6,978 nucleotides of DNA, taken from contig CALHUZ010000059.1 of assembly GCA_938039305.1 (NCBI GenBank), positions 1 to 6,978 of the forward strand, written 5' to 3'. Shown here in pieces: positions 1 to 6,440 of the stretch. The first letter of the stretch is position 1; each line of letters opens with the position of its first letter. The translations under genes and the position numbers were made by a program. Under the pieces are notes generated by a model. That model made no database searches. It saw only the letters and a list, made by a program, of their open reading frames with translations, and had not been told where the DNA came from. The DNA is from an uncultured Saprospiraceae bacterium (GTDB lineage Bacteria; Bacteroidota; Bacteroidia; Chitinophagales; Saprospiraceae).

Positions 1-1049
1 ATTTTCACATCGCTGTAGTAACTATTCGAACTTTGATTAGAGGCAACTATTCCAAATGCAATTTTATCTATTTGGTTTGCAAGCCCGGGATAAGAGATGG
101 CTCCGTCTTTAGCATCTATTGTTAAGTTGTACTGAGGATAGCTGTTCTTGGTGTTTCCATTTATACTTCCAGCTAACGTATAGCTTCCCTTAGAGACGAT
201 ATTGCTGTATTCATTTTTATAATAAGTTGGAAGTAGTGATATCAACTTCTTGAATGCAGTGGCTGGAGAGTTAAGGTCGAACTTATACTCCATGTCTTCT
301 CCAGATAGTGCTACAGAACCATTGAGTGCTATTGGTAGATCATTTAAGATTACGTTCGCCTCTTTTACAGTGACGACTTCAAGATCAGAGCTTACATGGA
401 CGTTACTTTCTATATTCAGATCTAAATTATAGGATGGCAATATTTTTCCATATTTCAAGCTCAACTTGCTTGTGACTTCACTTTGTATATCGATCACTTC
501 AGCTATATAGCTGATCTTGCTATTCAGATTGATATGCTCCAGCTTGCTTTTATATCCATTGCTGAGGTCTAAGAATTCTATGCTACTTTCTATTATTTCA
601 AGTTTATCAATTGTGAGATCTACAGCTTCTGTAGATGATTCTCTATTGCTGCTTTCGAGTATGTTATAATTTGTGATGCCATCAGCTCCAGCTATTAGGT
701 TGAGATAAGCGTTGCTAATAACGATGCTGTTCACTTTGACAGGTTCTTCGGATTGAATGACACTTTTAATATTAAGATCTATGGCAAGACTCCCGCTGGT
801 CAATAGTTGTGATGTCGCTGCCAATGACTCGGACTCGAGATTGACATCATGGAGTGTGATCCTAAGATCAGGAAATGATCTAAAGATAGAGACATCTGCA
901 TCTCCGTAGACTAAGGTTCCTTTAATAGAATGATTGGCTTCTTCTACCGCAGCAGCTACTAACGCTTCCTTATTCGTCTCGATGTATAAGACGGCAGCTA
1001 TGATGAGCAGTACTACAAGTCCTAATATTCTGAAAATCCACTTCTTCAT
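1..1049 (-). CDS. AsmA-like family protein, N-terminal 349 residues (runs off left edge)
   Basis: The reverse strand is open from an ATG at 1049 to the window edge, giving 349 complete codons without a stop; the C-terminal part lies outside. The start reads MKKWIFRILG, followed by a hydrophobic segment at about residues 5-23 (LVVLLIIAAVLYI). This predicts a single N-terminal inner-membrane anchor with the rest in the periplasm. The motif FRSFPDLRITLHDVNL (residues 56-71) matches the segment after the anchor in AsmA-like proteins, where a 'FP-hydrophobic-V' strand opens the beta-rich domain. The remainder is rich in short beta-strand-like stretches and Ser/Asn/Asp, as expected. AsmA/TamB/YhdP relatives act in outer-membrane assembly and lipid transport between the membranes; the exact role in Bacteroidota is unsettled. 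AGAAGGA directly abuts the ATG, too close for a normal Shine-Dalgarno. Family assignment is by pattern recognition; full relatives are usually much longer. Confidence 0.85.
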   Translation of the reverse strand, partial: MKKWIFRILGLVVLLIIAAVLYIETNKEALVAAAVEEANHSIKGTLVYGDADVSIFRSFPDLRITLHDVNLESESLAATSQLLTSGSLAIDLNIKSVIQSEEPVKVNSIVISNAYLNLIAGADGITNYNILESSNRESSTEAVDLTIDKLEIIESSIEFLDLSNGYKSKLEHINLNSKISYIAEVIDIQSEVTSKLSLKYGKILPSYNLDLNIESNVHVSSDLEVVTVKEANVILNDLPIALNGSVALSGEDMEYKFDLNSPATAFKKLISLLPTYYKNEYSNIVSKGSYTLAGSINGNTKNSYPQYNLTIDAKDGAISYPGLANQIDKIAFGIVASNQSSNSYYSDVK

Positions 1050-1229
1050 TCCTTCTATTTTGTCTTATTCTTATCCTCAGCACCTTAACGATACTTATAT
1101 AGGATTAATTGGTCCATACTTAAGACGTTCTATTTATTTCAGATACATAAGGGTTTACCGCCATTTCGCCTGCGTTCTCTACTTTTAAGTAAGGATGGAC
1201 ATTTCGATCTGATCTATTAACTTGCATGC
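1050..1229. promoter_or_regulatory. Divergent intergenic region between the AsmA-like gene and the ABC ATPase gene
   Basis: These 180 bases separate two genes that start in opposite directions, so both promoters should lie here; that is inferred from geometry. The only partial match I find to the Bacteroidota -7 box (TAnnTTTG) on the plus strand is TACTTTTA at 1180-1187, and no TTG stands at the expected -33 position, so I do not call a promoter. An in-frame TAA at 1218-1220 fixes the ABC gene start downstream of it. No open frame here looks coding: the plus-strand frame entering from the left is antisense to the AsmA-like gene. Confidence 0.4.
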
Positions 1230-2924
1230 ATGTCAGCAGATATTGATGATAATATCCTAGAAGTGTCTCAGTTAAGAGTCACATTTCAACAAGAGCATGA
1301 ATTAACTCTTGCTGTTGATAATGTATCGTTTAGTCTGAGGAAAAAACAAGCTTTAGGTATTGTTGGAGAATCTGGCTCTGGTAAGTCGGTGACCAGTCTG
1401 TCAATTCTTAATCTCCTTTCAGGCCATACTTCTAACCAGACTCAAGGTTCCATATTATTTGATGACAATGGAGATAAGATAGATTTACTTTCTATTGAGG
1501 ATAAGGCTTTATACAAGATTAGAGGATTGAGGATTTCTATGGTTTTTCAAGAGCCTATGAGTTCGCTGAATCCCGTCCGCAAATGTGGAGATCAAGTAAA
1601 AGAAGTGCTTGACGTGCACGACATCGGACTAAAGAGTCAAAGAAAAGATGTCGTTTTAGACCTTTATCGTCAGGTGTCCTTGCCGGATGTTGATCGTGTA
1701 TACAATTCTTATCCACATGAACTAAGTGGGGGGCAGTTGCAACGCGTAAATATAGCCATGGCTTTAGCAGCGAAGCCGGACATTATTATTTGTGATGAAC
1801 CGACGACAGCCTTAGATGTCACTGTTCAGAGCCAGATCATAGCTTTACTTAAGGATATAGTGGCTTCACAGGATATCTCGTTGATATTCATAACCCATGA
1901 CCTCGACGTGGTGGCTGATATTTGCGACAGCGTGATTGTGATGTATCAAGGTAAGATCGTCGAAGAAGGACTTCTTCCAGACTTGTTTTTATCCCCTAAG
2001 CATGCTTATACTCAAGCCTTACTCACATGTAAGCCTTCTAAAGAGAATAGAGACATGATCTTGCCTACTGTGGATCAGATCGTTCAGAAGACCTATGTGC
2101 CTACTCAGAGAGTCAAGCATGAGCTTGACGGAGCAGAGGATATAATTAAAGTGACAGATCTAAGTGTTCATTTCCCAGTTAAGAAGACTTCATTTTTTGG
2201 CCCAAGATCCCATGTTAAAGCGGTTGATCAAGTTTCTTTTTCATTACGCTTTCGCGAAATACTCGGTATAGTAGGGGAGTCCGGCTCTGGCAAATCAACC
2301 GTAGCCAATTGTATCGCAGGTCTAATAGATCCTACGGCAGGTCAGATCACCTACCGGGGCAAGGATATAAGTCCGTTTATCCTAAGTAAGAACAGGGATT
2401 TAAGGACTAAGATTCAACTTGTTTTTCAAGACCCGTACAGTTCGCTTAATCCTAAGATGAGTATAGGTGCAGCGATTAAAGAGCCACTGCGATTTCATAG
2501 CATTGTACCTAAAGATCAGTTGGATACGGAAGTAGCCAGATTGATGGATCAAGTGGGTTTGGATGCATCCTTTGTAGGTCGATATCCTCATCAGCTTTCA
2601 GGAGGCCAGAGACAGAGAGTCTGTATCGCTCGAGCGCTTTCTATCAGGCCAGAGCTGTTGATATGCGATGAGAGTGTTTCTGCCCTTGATGTCTCAGTCC
2701 AAGCTCAGATTCTGAATCTGCTGGACGATCTGAGAAGTAAGCTGGATGTCAGTATTCTCTTTATCAGTCATGACCTCTCGGTGATTCACTATCTATGTGA
2801 TAGGGTATTAGTCATGAAAGAAGGTCAGGTTGTAGAGAGAGGGACAGCTGATCAAATCATGGATGATCCACAAGATCCATACACACAAAGACTGATCAAT
2901 AGTCTACCAAAAGGGATCATATAG
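1230..2924 (+). CDS. Fused two-domain ABC transporter ATPase, peptide/glutathione/nickel importer type (GsiA/YejF-like)
   Basis: This 564-residue protein carries two complete ATP-binding cassettes. Domain 1 (about 9-270) has Walker A GESGSGKS at 46-53, Q-loop Q107 in VFQEPMSSLNP, signature LSGGQ at 165-169, Walker B IIICDE ending at catalytic E190, and switch H223. Domain 2 (about 305-560) has Walker A at 349-356, Q400 in VFQDPYSSLNP, LSGGQ at 456-460, LLICDE ending at E481, and H514. All catalytic residues are present in both. Each domain ends in the oligopeptide-type tail (SPKHAYTQALL; DPQDPYTQRLI), which places it in the Dpp/Opp/Gsi/Yej family. It would energise uptake of a peptide or similar solute from the cytoplasmic face of the inner membrane. 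No permease or binding protein is in the window, so the substrate is unknown. ATG 1230 is the most upstream start possible because TAA lies at 1218-1220; no clear Shine-Dalgarno is seen. Confidence 0.96.
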   Translation: MSADIDDNILEVSQLRVTFQQEHELTLAVDNVSFSLRKKQALGIVGESGSGKSVTSLSILNLLSGHTSNQTQGSILFDDNGDKIDLLSIEDKALYKIRGLRISMVFQEPMSSLNPVRKCGDQVKEVLDVHDIGLKSQRKDVVLDLYRQVSLPDVDRVYNSYPHELSGGQLQRVNIAMALAAKPDIIICDEPTTALDVTVQSQIIALLKDIVASQDISLIFITHDLDVVADICDSVIVMYQGKIVEEGLLPDLFLSPKHAYTQALLTCKPSKENRDMILPTVDQIVQKTYVPTQRVKHELDGAEDIIKVTDLSVHFPVKKTSFFGPRSHVKAVDQVSFSLRFREILGIVGESGSGKSTVANCIAGLIDPTAGQITYRGKDISPFILSKNRDLRTKIQLVFQDPYSSLNPKMSIGAAIKEPLRFHSIVPKDQLDTEVARLMDQVGLDASFVGRYPHQLSGGQRQRVCIARALSIRPELLICDESVSALDVSVQAQILNLLDDLRSKLDVSILFISHDLSVIHYLCDRVLVMKEGQVVERGTADQIMDDPQDPYTQRLINSLPKGII

Positions 2925-2990
2925 AATTTTAATAATATTTATTTTAACCTTTCTGTAACTTTTCACTTCTTTTCAGCGTATTATATATGT

Positions 2991-3006
2991 GCATCGCTCG
3001 CGATGC
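2991..3006. repeat. GC-rich inverted repeat (hairpin) downstream of the ABC ATPase gene
   Basis: GCATCGCTCGCGATGC has arms GCATCGC and GCGATGC that are perfect reverse complements around a central TC. A hairpin would have six pairs and a four-base loop. It stands out as GC-rich in AT-rich surroundings, 67 bases after the ABC stop and 28 bases before the ATG of the small ORF. No T-run follows on either strand, so it is not a standard intrinsic terminator. It could be a transcription-slowing or mRNA-stabilising hairpin, a protein-binding palindrome, or chance. Confidence 0.45.
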
Positions 3007-3034
3007 TGCTGATACTTAACTGAAAATTCATTGC

Positions 3035-3241
3035 ATGCGAACCAAGACTAAGTATAAAAAGTCCCTATCTGTGTTCTTCGTTATCTTCGCTATGCTGCTA
3101 TATGTCATAGCATCTTCTGTATCCAGATCTAGTGGGCCAGATGGTGTTCAAAGCATCATGGGCATGTCTACTTCAAGCGAACTTACATCTGTGACCAATG
3201 TGGTAGAATTCTTATTGGAAGTTGTTGTTTATTCTCTTTAA
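3035..3241 (+). CDS. Possible small single-span membrane protein, 68 residues, unrecognised
   Basis: I do not recognise this protein and it may not be a gene. The ORF begins with a basic stretch (MRTKTKYKKS) followed by a hydrophobic segment at about residues 12-28 (SVFFVIFAMLLYVIASS). That is the layout of a signal peptide or a one-pass anchor with a cytoplasmic N-terminus. The rest is Ser/Thr/Val-rich and ends in a second short hydrophobic stretch (VVEFLLEVVVYSL). In its favour: it fills an otherwise empty gap after the ABC gene, is on the same strand, and has a plausible membrane-protein N-terminus. Against it: no ribosome-binding site is visible, no known domain, and its last 59 bases overlap the convergent fmt gene. 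Its terminal stretch may therefore just be antisense of fmt codons. Confidence 0.35.
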   Translation: MRTKTKYKKSLSVFFVIFAMLLYVIASSVSRSSGPDGVQSIMGMSTSSELTSVTNVVEFLLEVVVYSL

Positions 3242-4160
3242 GATTGATGCCGTTCAGATAGTCCTTTATTCCCATTCTTCTCTTTCCTTCTGCTTGGACA
3301 ACAGTCAGCAGCAACAGCCCTTGAGCACAAGTAACAGCCAAGTAAGATTTTCCATCTGATATAAAAGTGCCATCCGCTAATCCATGTTGATGGTACGTAT
3401 ACAGCGCCTTGTAAACTTTAAGCTTTTTCTCTTTTAGCGTTGTCCAAGCTACTGGGTAAGGGCTGAGCCCTCTGATGTGGTTATAAAGGGATTCTGGGTC
3501 CTTCTTGAGATCTAATTCACAGTCCTTATGAAAGATCTTCGGTGCTTTGGTGATGCCGCTTTCATCTTGCTCTTTAAGCTCGATGGTACCTGCACAGATT
3601 GAATCAATCGTCTCAACTATTAAGGATGCACCTCTTTCCATCATGCTATCATGTATGTCATTGAGATAATCACTCTTTTTAATTTCTAACTTGGCTTGAA
3701 GTGCGATACTTCCAGTGTCTATCTCGTGCTTTAGCTTAAAGGTCGTCACTCCAGTATAATCCTCCCCATTCATGATGGCCCAGTTGATTGGGGCAGCTCC
3801 TCTATATTTTGGGAGTAGCGAACCATGAAGATTATAGGTGCCTAATGATGGCATGTCCCAGACGGCGACTGGAAGCATTCTGAAGGCTACGACTATTTGA
3901 AGATTTGCCTTGAGCGCCGCTAATTCAGTAAGGAATTCAGCGTTTTTAAGATTTTTAGGCTGCATGACATACATACCTTCTTTCGAAGCATATTTCTTTA
4001 CGTCCGACTCTAAGACTTCTTTCATGCCTCTTCCTCCCTTCCTGTCTGGGGCTGTTATGACGCCTACTACATTGTATCCAGCCTCATTTAAGGACTTAAG
4101 GGAGCTAACGGCGAATTCTGGGGTTCCCAGGAAAACAATTCTTAGATCTTCTTTCTTCAC
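3183..4160 (-). CDS. fmt: Methionyl-tRNA formyltransferase
   Basis: Transfers a formyl group from 10-formyltetrahydrofolate to the amino group of methionyl-initiator tRNA in the cytoplasm, preparing it for translation initiation. The 325-residue protein opens with the family's LRIVFLGTPEFA (6-17). It has the tRNA-acceptor loop region APDRKGGRG (37-45) and the catalytic block NLHGSLLPKYRGAAPINWAI (110-129), with N110 and H112 and then D148 in EIDTG. These correspond to the Asn-His-Asp triad of E. coli Fmt. The C-terminal OB-like domain begins near 205 (APKIFHKDCELD ... GLSPYPVAW). The start is GTG at 4160; an in-frame TAA at 4170-4172 leaves no upstream alternative, and the spacing to LRIVF fits the family. 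Fmt is usually about 305-320 residues, so the tail after LNGINLKEN is slightly long. The usual partner def is not in the window, and fmt stands alone between opposing neighbours. Confidence 0.97.
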   Translation of the reverse strand: MKKEDLRIVFLGTPEFAVSSLKSLNEAGYNVVGVITAPDRKGGRGMKEVLESDVKKYASKEGMYVMQPKNLKNAEFLTELAALKANLQIVVAFRMLPVAVWDMPSLGTYNLHGSLLPKYRGAAPINWAIMNGEDYTGVTTFKLKHEIDTGSIALQAKLEIKKSDYLNDIHDSMMERGASLIVETIDSICAGTIELKEQDESGITKAPKIFHKDCELDLKKDPESLYNHIRGLSPYPVAWTTLKEKKLKVYKALYTYHQHGLADGTFISDGKSYLAVTCAQGLLLLTVVQAEGKRRMGIKDYLNGINLKENKQQLPIRILPHWSQM

Positions 4161-4295
4161 TTTCTTCTCTTAAGCTGCAAAGATCATTGAATTATAATGA
4201 TTTAAGAAGGCAAACTCAATTCGTTATTATATATTACGATTTATCATAATATGTGACTTTTACAGTATTTTGCGTCTCACTTAAACAACCGTTTC
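4161..4295. promoter_or_regulatory. Divergent intergenic region between fmt and the OmpA-family gene
   Basis: These 135 AT-rich bases lie between two divergently starting genes and should hold both promoters (inferred from geometry). For fmt, the minus strand has GATCTTTG at 4185-4178, a seven-of-eight match to the Bacteroidota -7 box TAnnTTTG. For the OmpA-family gene, TATTTTGC at 4266-4273 resembles that box with one base missing. Neither has a TTG at the expected -33 distance, so both are weak candidates. An inverted repeat, ATCATT (4183-4188) and AATGAT (4196-4201) around seven bases, overlaps the fmt candidate and could be an operator. Confidence 0.4.
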
Positions 4296-6413
4296 ATGAA
4301 AGCTCTGCTTCTTATATTATCCATTTTGGCTTCTTTGCCCCTTTTTGGTCAATACCAGATTGAAGGATATATTTTCGAAAGCGGTAATAGAGGTTATCTT
4401 TCAGATGCCACAGTTACTGTCTCAAACCTTGATGCAACAGAGTATTACGGGCAAACGACTTCAGATGAGTCAGGTACTTATAGCTTTAATCTAAGCCAGA
4501 CAGGCGAGTTACTTATATCTGTAGAACGTCCACCTTTCATAGAATATGAAGAAAGGATCTCAGTACCGAGCAATCAGTCCGAAACATTCTATTTAAAGCA
4601 CGAGATTACCAGAAAGCCTGGATATATCTTTGAGATTACATTAGCTGAGAAGGATCCAGATCCAGATGCTTATAAAGAAGCATTACACGGCGCTCTTATA
4701 GAAGTGTATAATAACACTAAGAAAAGAGAAGAATTAGTCATAGAAGGGTTGCAGCGGCCGGATTTTAAAGTAGACTTCATAAAAGGAAATCACTACACTA
4801 TTTTAGTCCGTAAAGAAGGATTCCTTTCAAAAAGAATGGAAGCTTTTGTTGATGTCGAGGGATGTATCCTTTGTTTTGAAGGTATAGGTCAAGTGACTCC
4901 TGGGGTCTCTGACAATCTTTCAGATTCTAATAACATGGGAGTGCTTTTGGCTAACGTTGAGATGGATCGATACTTTGAAGGAAAAGTTATTGGGCTCAAT
5001 GATATTTATTATGATTTAAACCAATCTTCAATAACTAAAAAGGCTGCTGAAGAATTGAATAAGGTCGCTGGTTTTATAAAGGATAATCCGGATATCGTTA
5101 TTGAATTAGGATCACATACCGATAGTCAAGGTAAGTCAAGTTATAACGCTCTTTTATCGGATAAAAGAGCTAAGGCTGCAGTGCAATATTTAGTTGATTT
5201 TAAAGGTGTCGATAAGGATAGAATAAGAGCTAAAGGTTATGGAGAATCAGAGCCGACCAATAAGTGTATTGATGGAGTCAAATGTACAGAAGTAGAATAT
5301 GCAGTTAATAGAAGAACTGAATTAAAAGTGCTTCAAGTTCAAGGCCAATCTCAGTTTCAGTCATTAAGAAGCATGAAGACTGAAGAGCACATGGATGAAA
5401 TTTTAGAAGACCTAAGTGCTGAAGGTCAAATCCGGATACCGGATGGTGCTGAAGGTCAGGTAAGTGAACAACTGAGGACACTTGAAAAAGAGAACGCAGA
5501 TGCGGAAAAATATAATTCAAACCATGCTCCAGGAGTTGTAAAGGCAGATTCCAAAAGCCAAGAATCAGTAAAGGTGGAAGAGGAACAAAAGCAAGCTGAA
5601 ATAGCCAAGCAAGAATTACTTAGAAAAGAGAGAGAATTAAAGCAAGCTGAATTAGCAAGCCAAGAATTAATTAGAGTAGAAGAGGAACAAAAGCAAGCTG
5701 AGTTAGCAAGCCAAGAGTTAATTAGAAAACAAGAGGCGCAAAAACAAGAGGAATTAGAAAGTCAAGAAGCAATTAGAATAGAAGAAGCGCAACGAATTGC
5801 TGAAATAGAAGAGCAAAAGCGCAGAGATGTTTTAGAACAAGAAAGAATAATTCAAGCGAAAGAAGAAGAGAGAATAGCCCATGTTGAACAAGAAAAGAAA
5901 AAGGCTATGGCACAAAGAGCGGAGCAAGTTAAAATGCTCAGTGAGCAAGAAGTAACTGGCGCAACCACCTCAGAGAAGTTAGTTGCTGTTTCTTCTAATG
6001 AAAATGTAATTGTAGAAACTGGTGAGATTGCTTCTCCTACAGAGATTGTAAAAGAAGATGCAAGTGCTGTGCGCGATTGGATAGCTCATCAAGCAGTTCC
6101 TGTCGATGCCAATGTTTATACGGATGTTGAAATTAGTGATGACCACCAGTTGTCTTCCGATAGATATAGTGCGGATTATACTGGCTACAAAATTGTACTA
6201 CTATTTAGCAGATATCAATTGCCTGCAGATCATCCTCTTTTTGAAAGATTTGAAGATTTGGACGTGTATACAACTGCTGATGGCAACAAGCTTTACATGG
6301 TAGAATCTTATAATTCTAAAAATCAAGCGTCTAATCGAATTCAGAAAAGATATCAATCTTCATTTCCGAATGCATATGTTGTAGGATTTGAAAGTGGTGT
6401 TATAACTGATTGA
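4296..6413 (+). CDS. Secreted OmpA-family peptidoglycan-associated protein: CarboxypepD_reg-like, OmpA domain, repeat coiled coil, SPOR-like C-terminus
   Basis: This 705-residue protein probably sits in the periplasm or at the outer membrane, bound to peptidoglycan. Domains in order: a Sec signal peptide (1-19, MKALLLILSILASLPLFGQ); a CarboxypepD_reg-like beta-sandwich (about 21-100, with DATVTV and TTSDESGTYSF); and a second, unrecognised beta-rich segment (about 108-225) containing GCILCF with C190 and C193. The OmpA C-terminal domain follows (about 226-347), starting GLNDIYYDLNQSSI. It keeps the diaminopimelate-contacting pair as D276 (HTDSQG) and R291 (LSDKRA), the C324/C330 pair in the loop before NRRTE. 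Then come a linker, a Glu/Gln/Lys/Arg-rich helix (about 425-550) with a 17-residue repeat, a disordered stretch, and a SPOR-like domain (about 629-700, YKIVLLFSR ... KLYMVESY ... NAYVVGF). OmpA domains hold the envelope to the wall; SPOR domains bind glycan strands stripped of stem peptides. The SPOR call is the least certain. No Shine-Dalgarno is visible. The gene is monocistronic by context. Confidence 0.9.
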   Translation: MKALLLILSILASLPLFGQYQIEGYIFESGNRGYLSDATVTVSNLDATEYYGQTTSDESGTYSFNLSQTGELLISVERPPFIEYEERISVPSNQSETFYLKHEITRKPGYIFEITLAEKDPDPDAYKEALHGALIEVYNNTKKREELVIEGLQRPDFKVDFIKGNHYTILVRKEGFLSKRMEAFVDVEGCILCFEGIGQVTPGVSDNLSDSNNMGVLLANVEMDRYFEGKVIGLNDIYYDLNQSSITKKAAEELNKVAGFIKDNPDIVIELGSHTDSQGKSSYNALLSDKRAKAAVQYLVDFKGVDKDRIRAKGYGESEPTNKCIDGVKCTEVEYAVNRRTELKVLQVQGQSQFQSLRSMKTEEHMDEILEDLSAEGQIRIPDGAEGQVSEQLRTLEKENADAEKYNSNHAPGVVKADSKSQESVKVEEEQKQAEIAKQELLRKERELKQAELASQELIRVEEEQKQAELASQELIRKQEAQKQEELESQEAIRIEEAQRIAEIEEQKRRDVLEQERIIQAKEEERIAHVEQEKKKAMAQRAEQVKMLSEQEVTGATTSEKLVAVSSNENVIVETGEIASPTEIVKEDASAVRDWIAHQAVPVDANVYTDVEISDDHQLSSDRYSADYTGYKIVLLFSRYQLPADHPLFERFEDLDVYTTADGNKLYMVESYNSKNQASNRIQKRYQSSFPNAYVVGFESGVITD
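5574..5828 (+). repeat. 51-bp tandem repeat, about five units, encoding a 17-residue coiled-coil repeat
   Basis: Units lie at 5574-5624, 5625-5675, 5676-5726, 5727-5777 and a degenerate 5778-5828, all in frame inside the OmpA-family gene (residues 427-511). They encode variants of VEEEQKQAELASQELIR. The last 36 bases of units 2 and 3 differ at two positions, while the first 26 bases of units 1 and 3 differ at one. Unit 3 therefore looks like a mosaic of the two before it. Each unit is acidic/basic/Gln-rich with Ala/Leu/Ile at positions 8, 10-11 and 15-16, consistent with one long helix. Unit number may vary between strains and change the spacer length without breaking the frame. Confidence 0.9.
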
Positions 6414-6423
6414 TTATCAATTA
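6407..6423. terminator. Weak AT-rich inverted repeat at the convergent gene end
   Basis: ATTGAT (6409-6414) and ATCAAT (6416-6421) form a palindrome around one base and overlap the TGA stop of the OmpA-family gene (6411-6413). In RNA it could fold into about seven A-U-rich pairs, including one G-U, with a three-base loop, followed by TTTATTC. It occupies the 27-base gap before the convergent DUF5683 stop, where a terminator for the rightward gene is expected. The stem is weak and the T-run is broken, so this is only a candidate. Confidence 0.2.
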
Positions 6424-6440
6424 TTTATTCTTGAAATATA

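Noticed and set aside
250..432. Plus-strand open frame of 60 codons
   Set aside because: It is antisense to the AsmA-like gene, which has the clear membrane anchor and family motif; the plus-strand translation shows no domain.
934..1188. Plus-strand open frame of 84 codons crossing the AsmA-like start
   Set aside because: Its first part is antisense to the AsmA-like anchor and the rest is compositionally unremarkable; no start signal or domain.
1222..1229. TTGCATGC just before the ABC start, also found at 3031-3038 around the small ORF start
   Set aside because: An eight-base match at two places is weak evidence; it is palindromic in its core (GCATGC) and could be chance. An ATG inside the first copy (1226) is out of frame with the ABC gene.
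2400..2591. Minus-strand open frame inside the ABC ATPase gene
   Set aside because: Shadow of the second nucleotide-binding domain, which has all motifs intact on the plus strand.
2664..2690. Second Walker B region reads CDESVSALD rather than the more usual CDEPTSALD
   Set aside because: The catalytic Glu is kept, and this Ser/Val variant is, to my knowledge, common in fused Bacteroidota cassettes, so it does not suggest a dead site.
2925..2990. TAACTTTT at 2956-2963 as a -7 box for the small ORF
   Set aside because: Seven of eight matches in T-rich DNA is expected by chance, and there is no TTG at the -33 distance.
3910..4173. Plus-strand open frame opposite the fmt N-terminus
   Set aside because: Antisense to the conserved formyltransferase core; no independent support.
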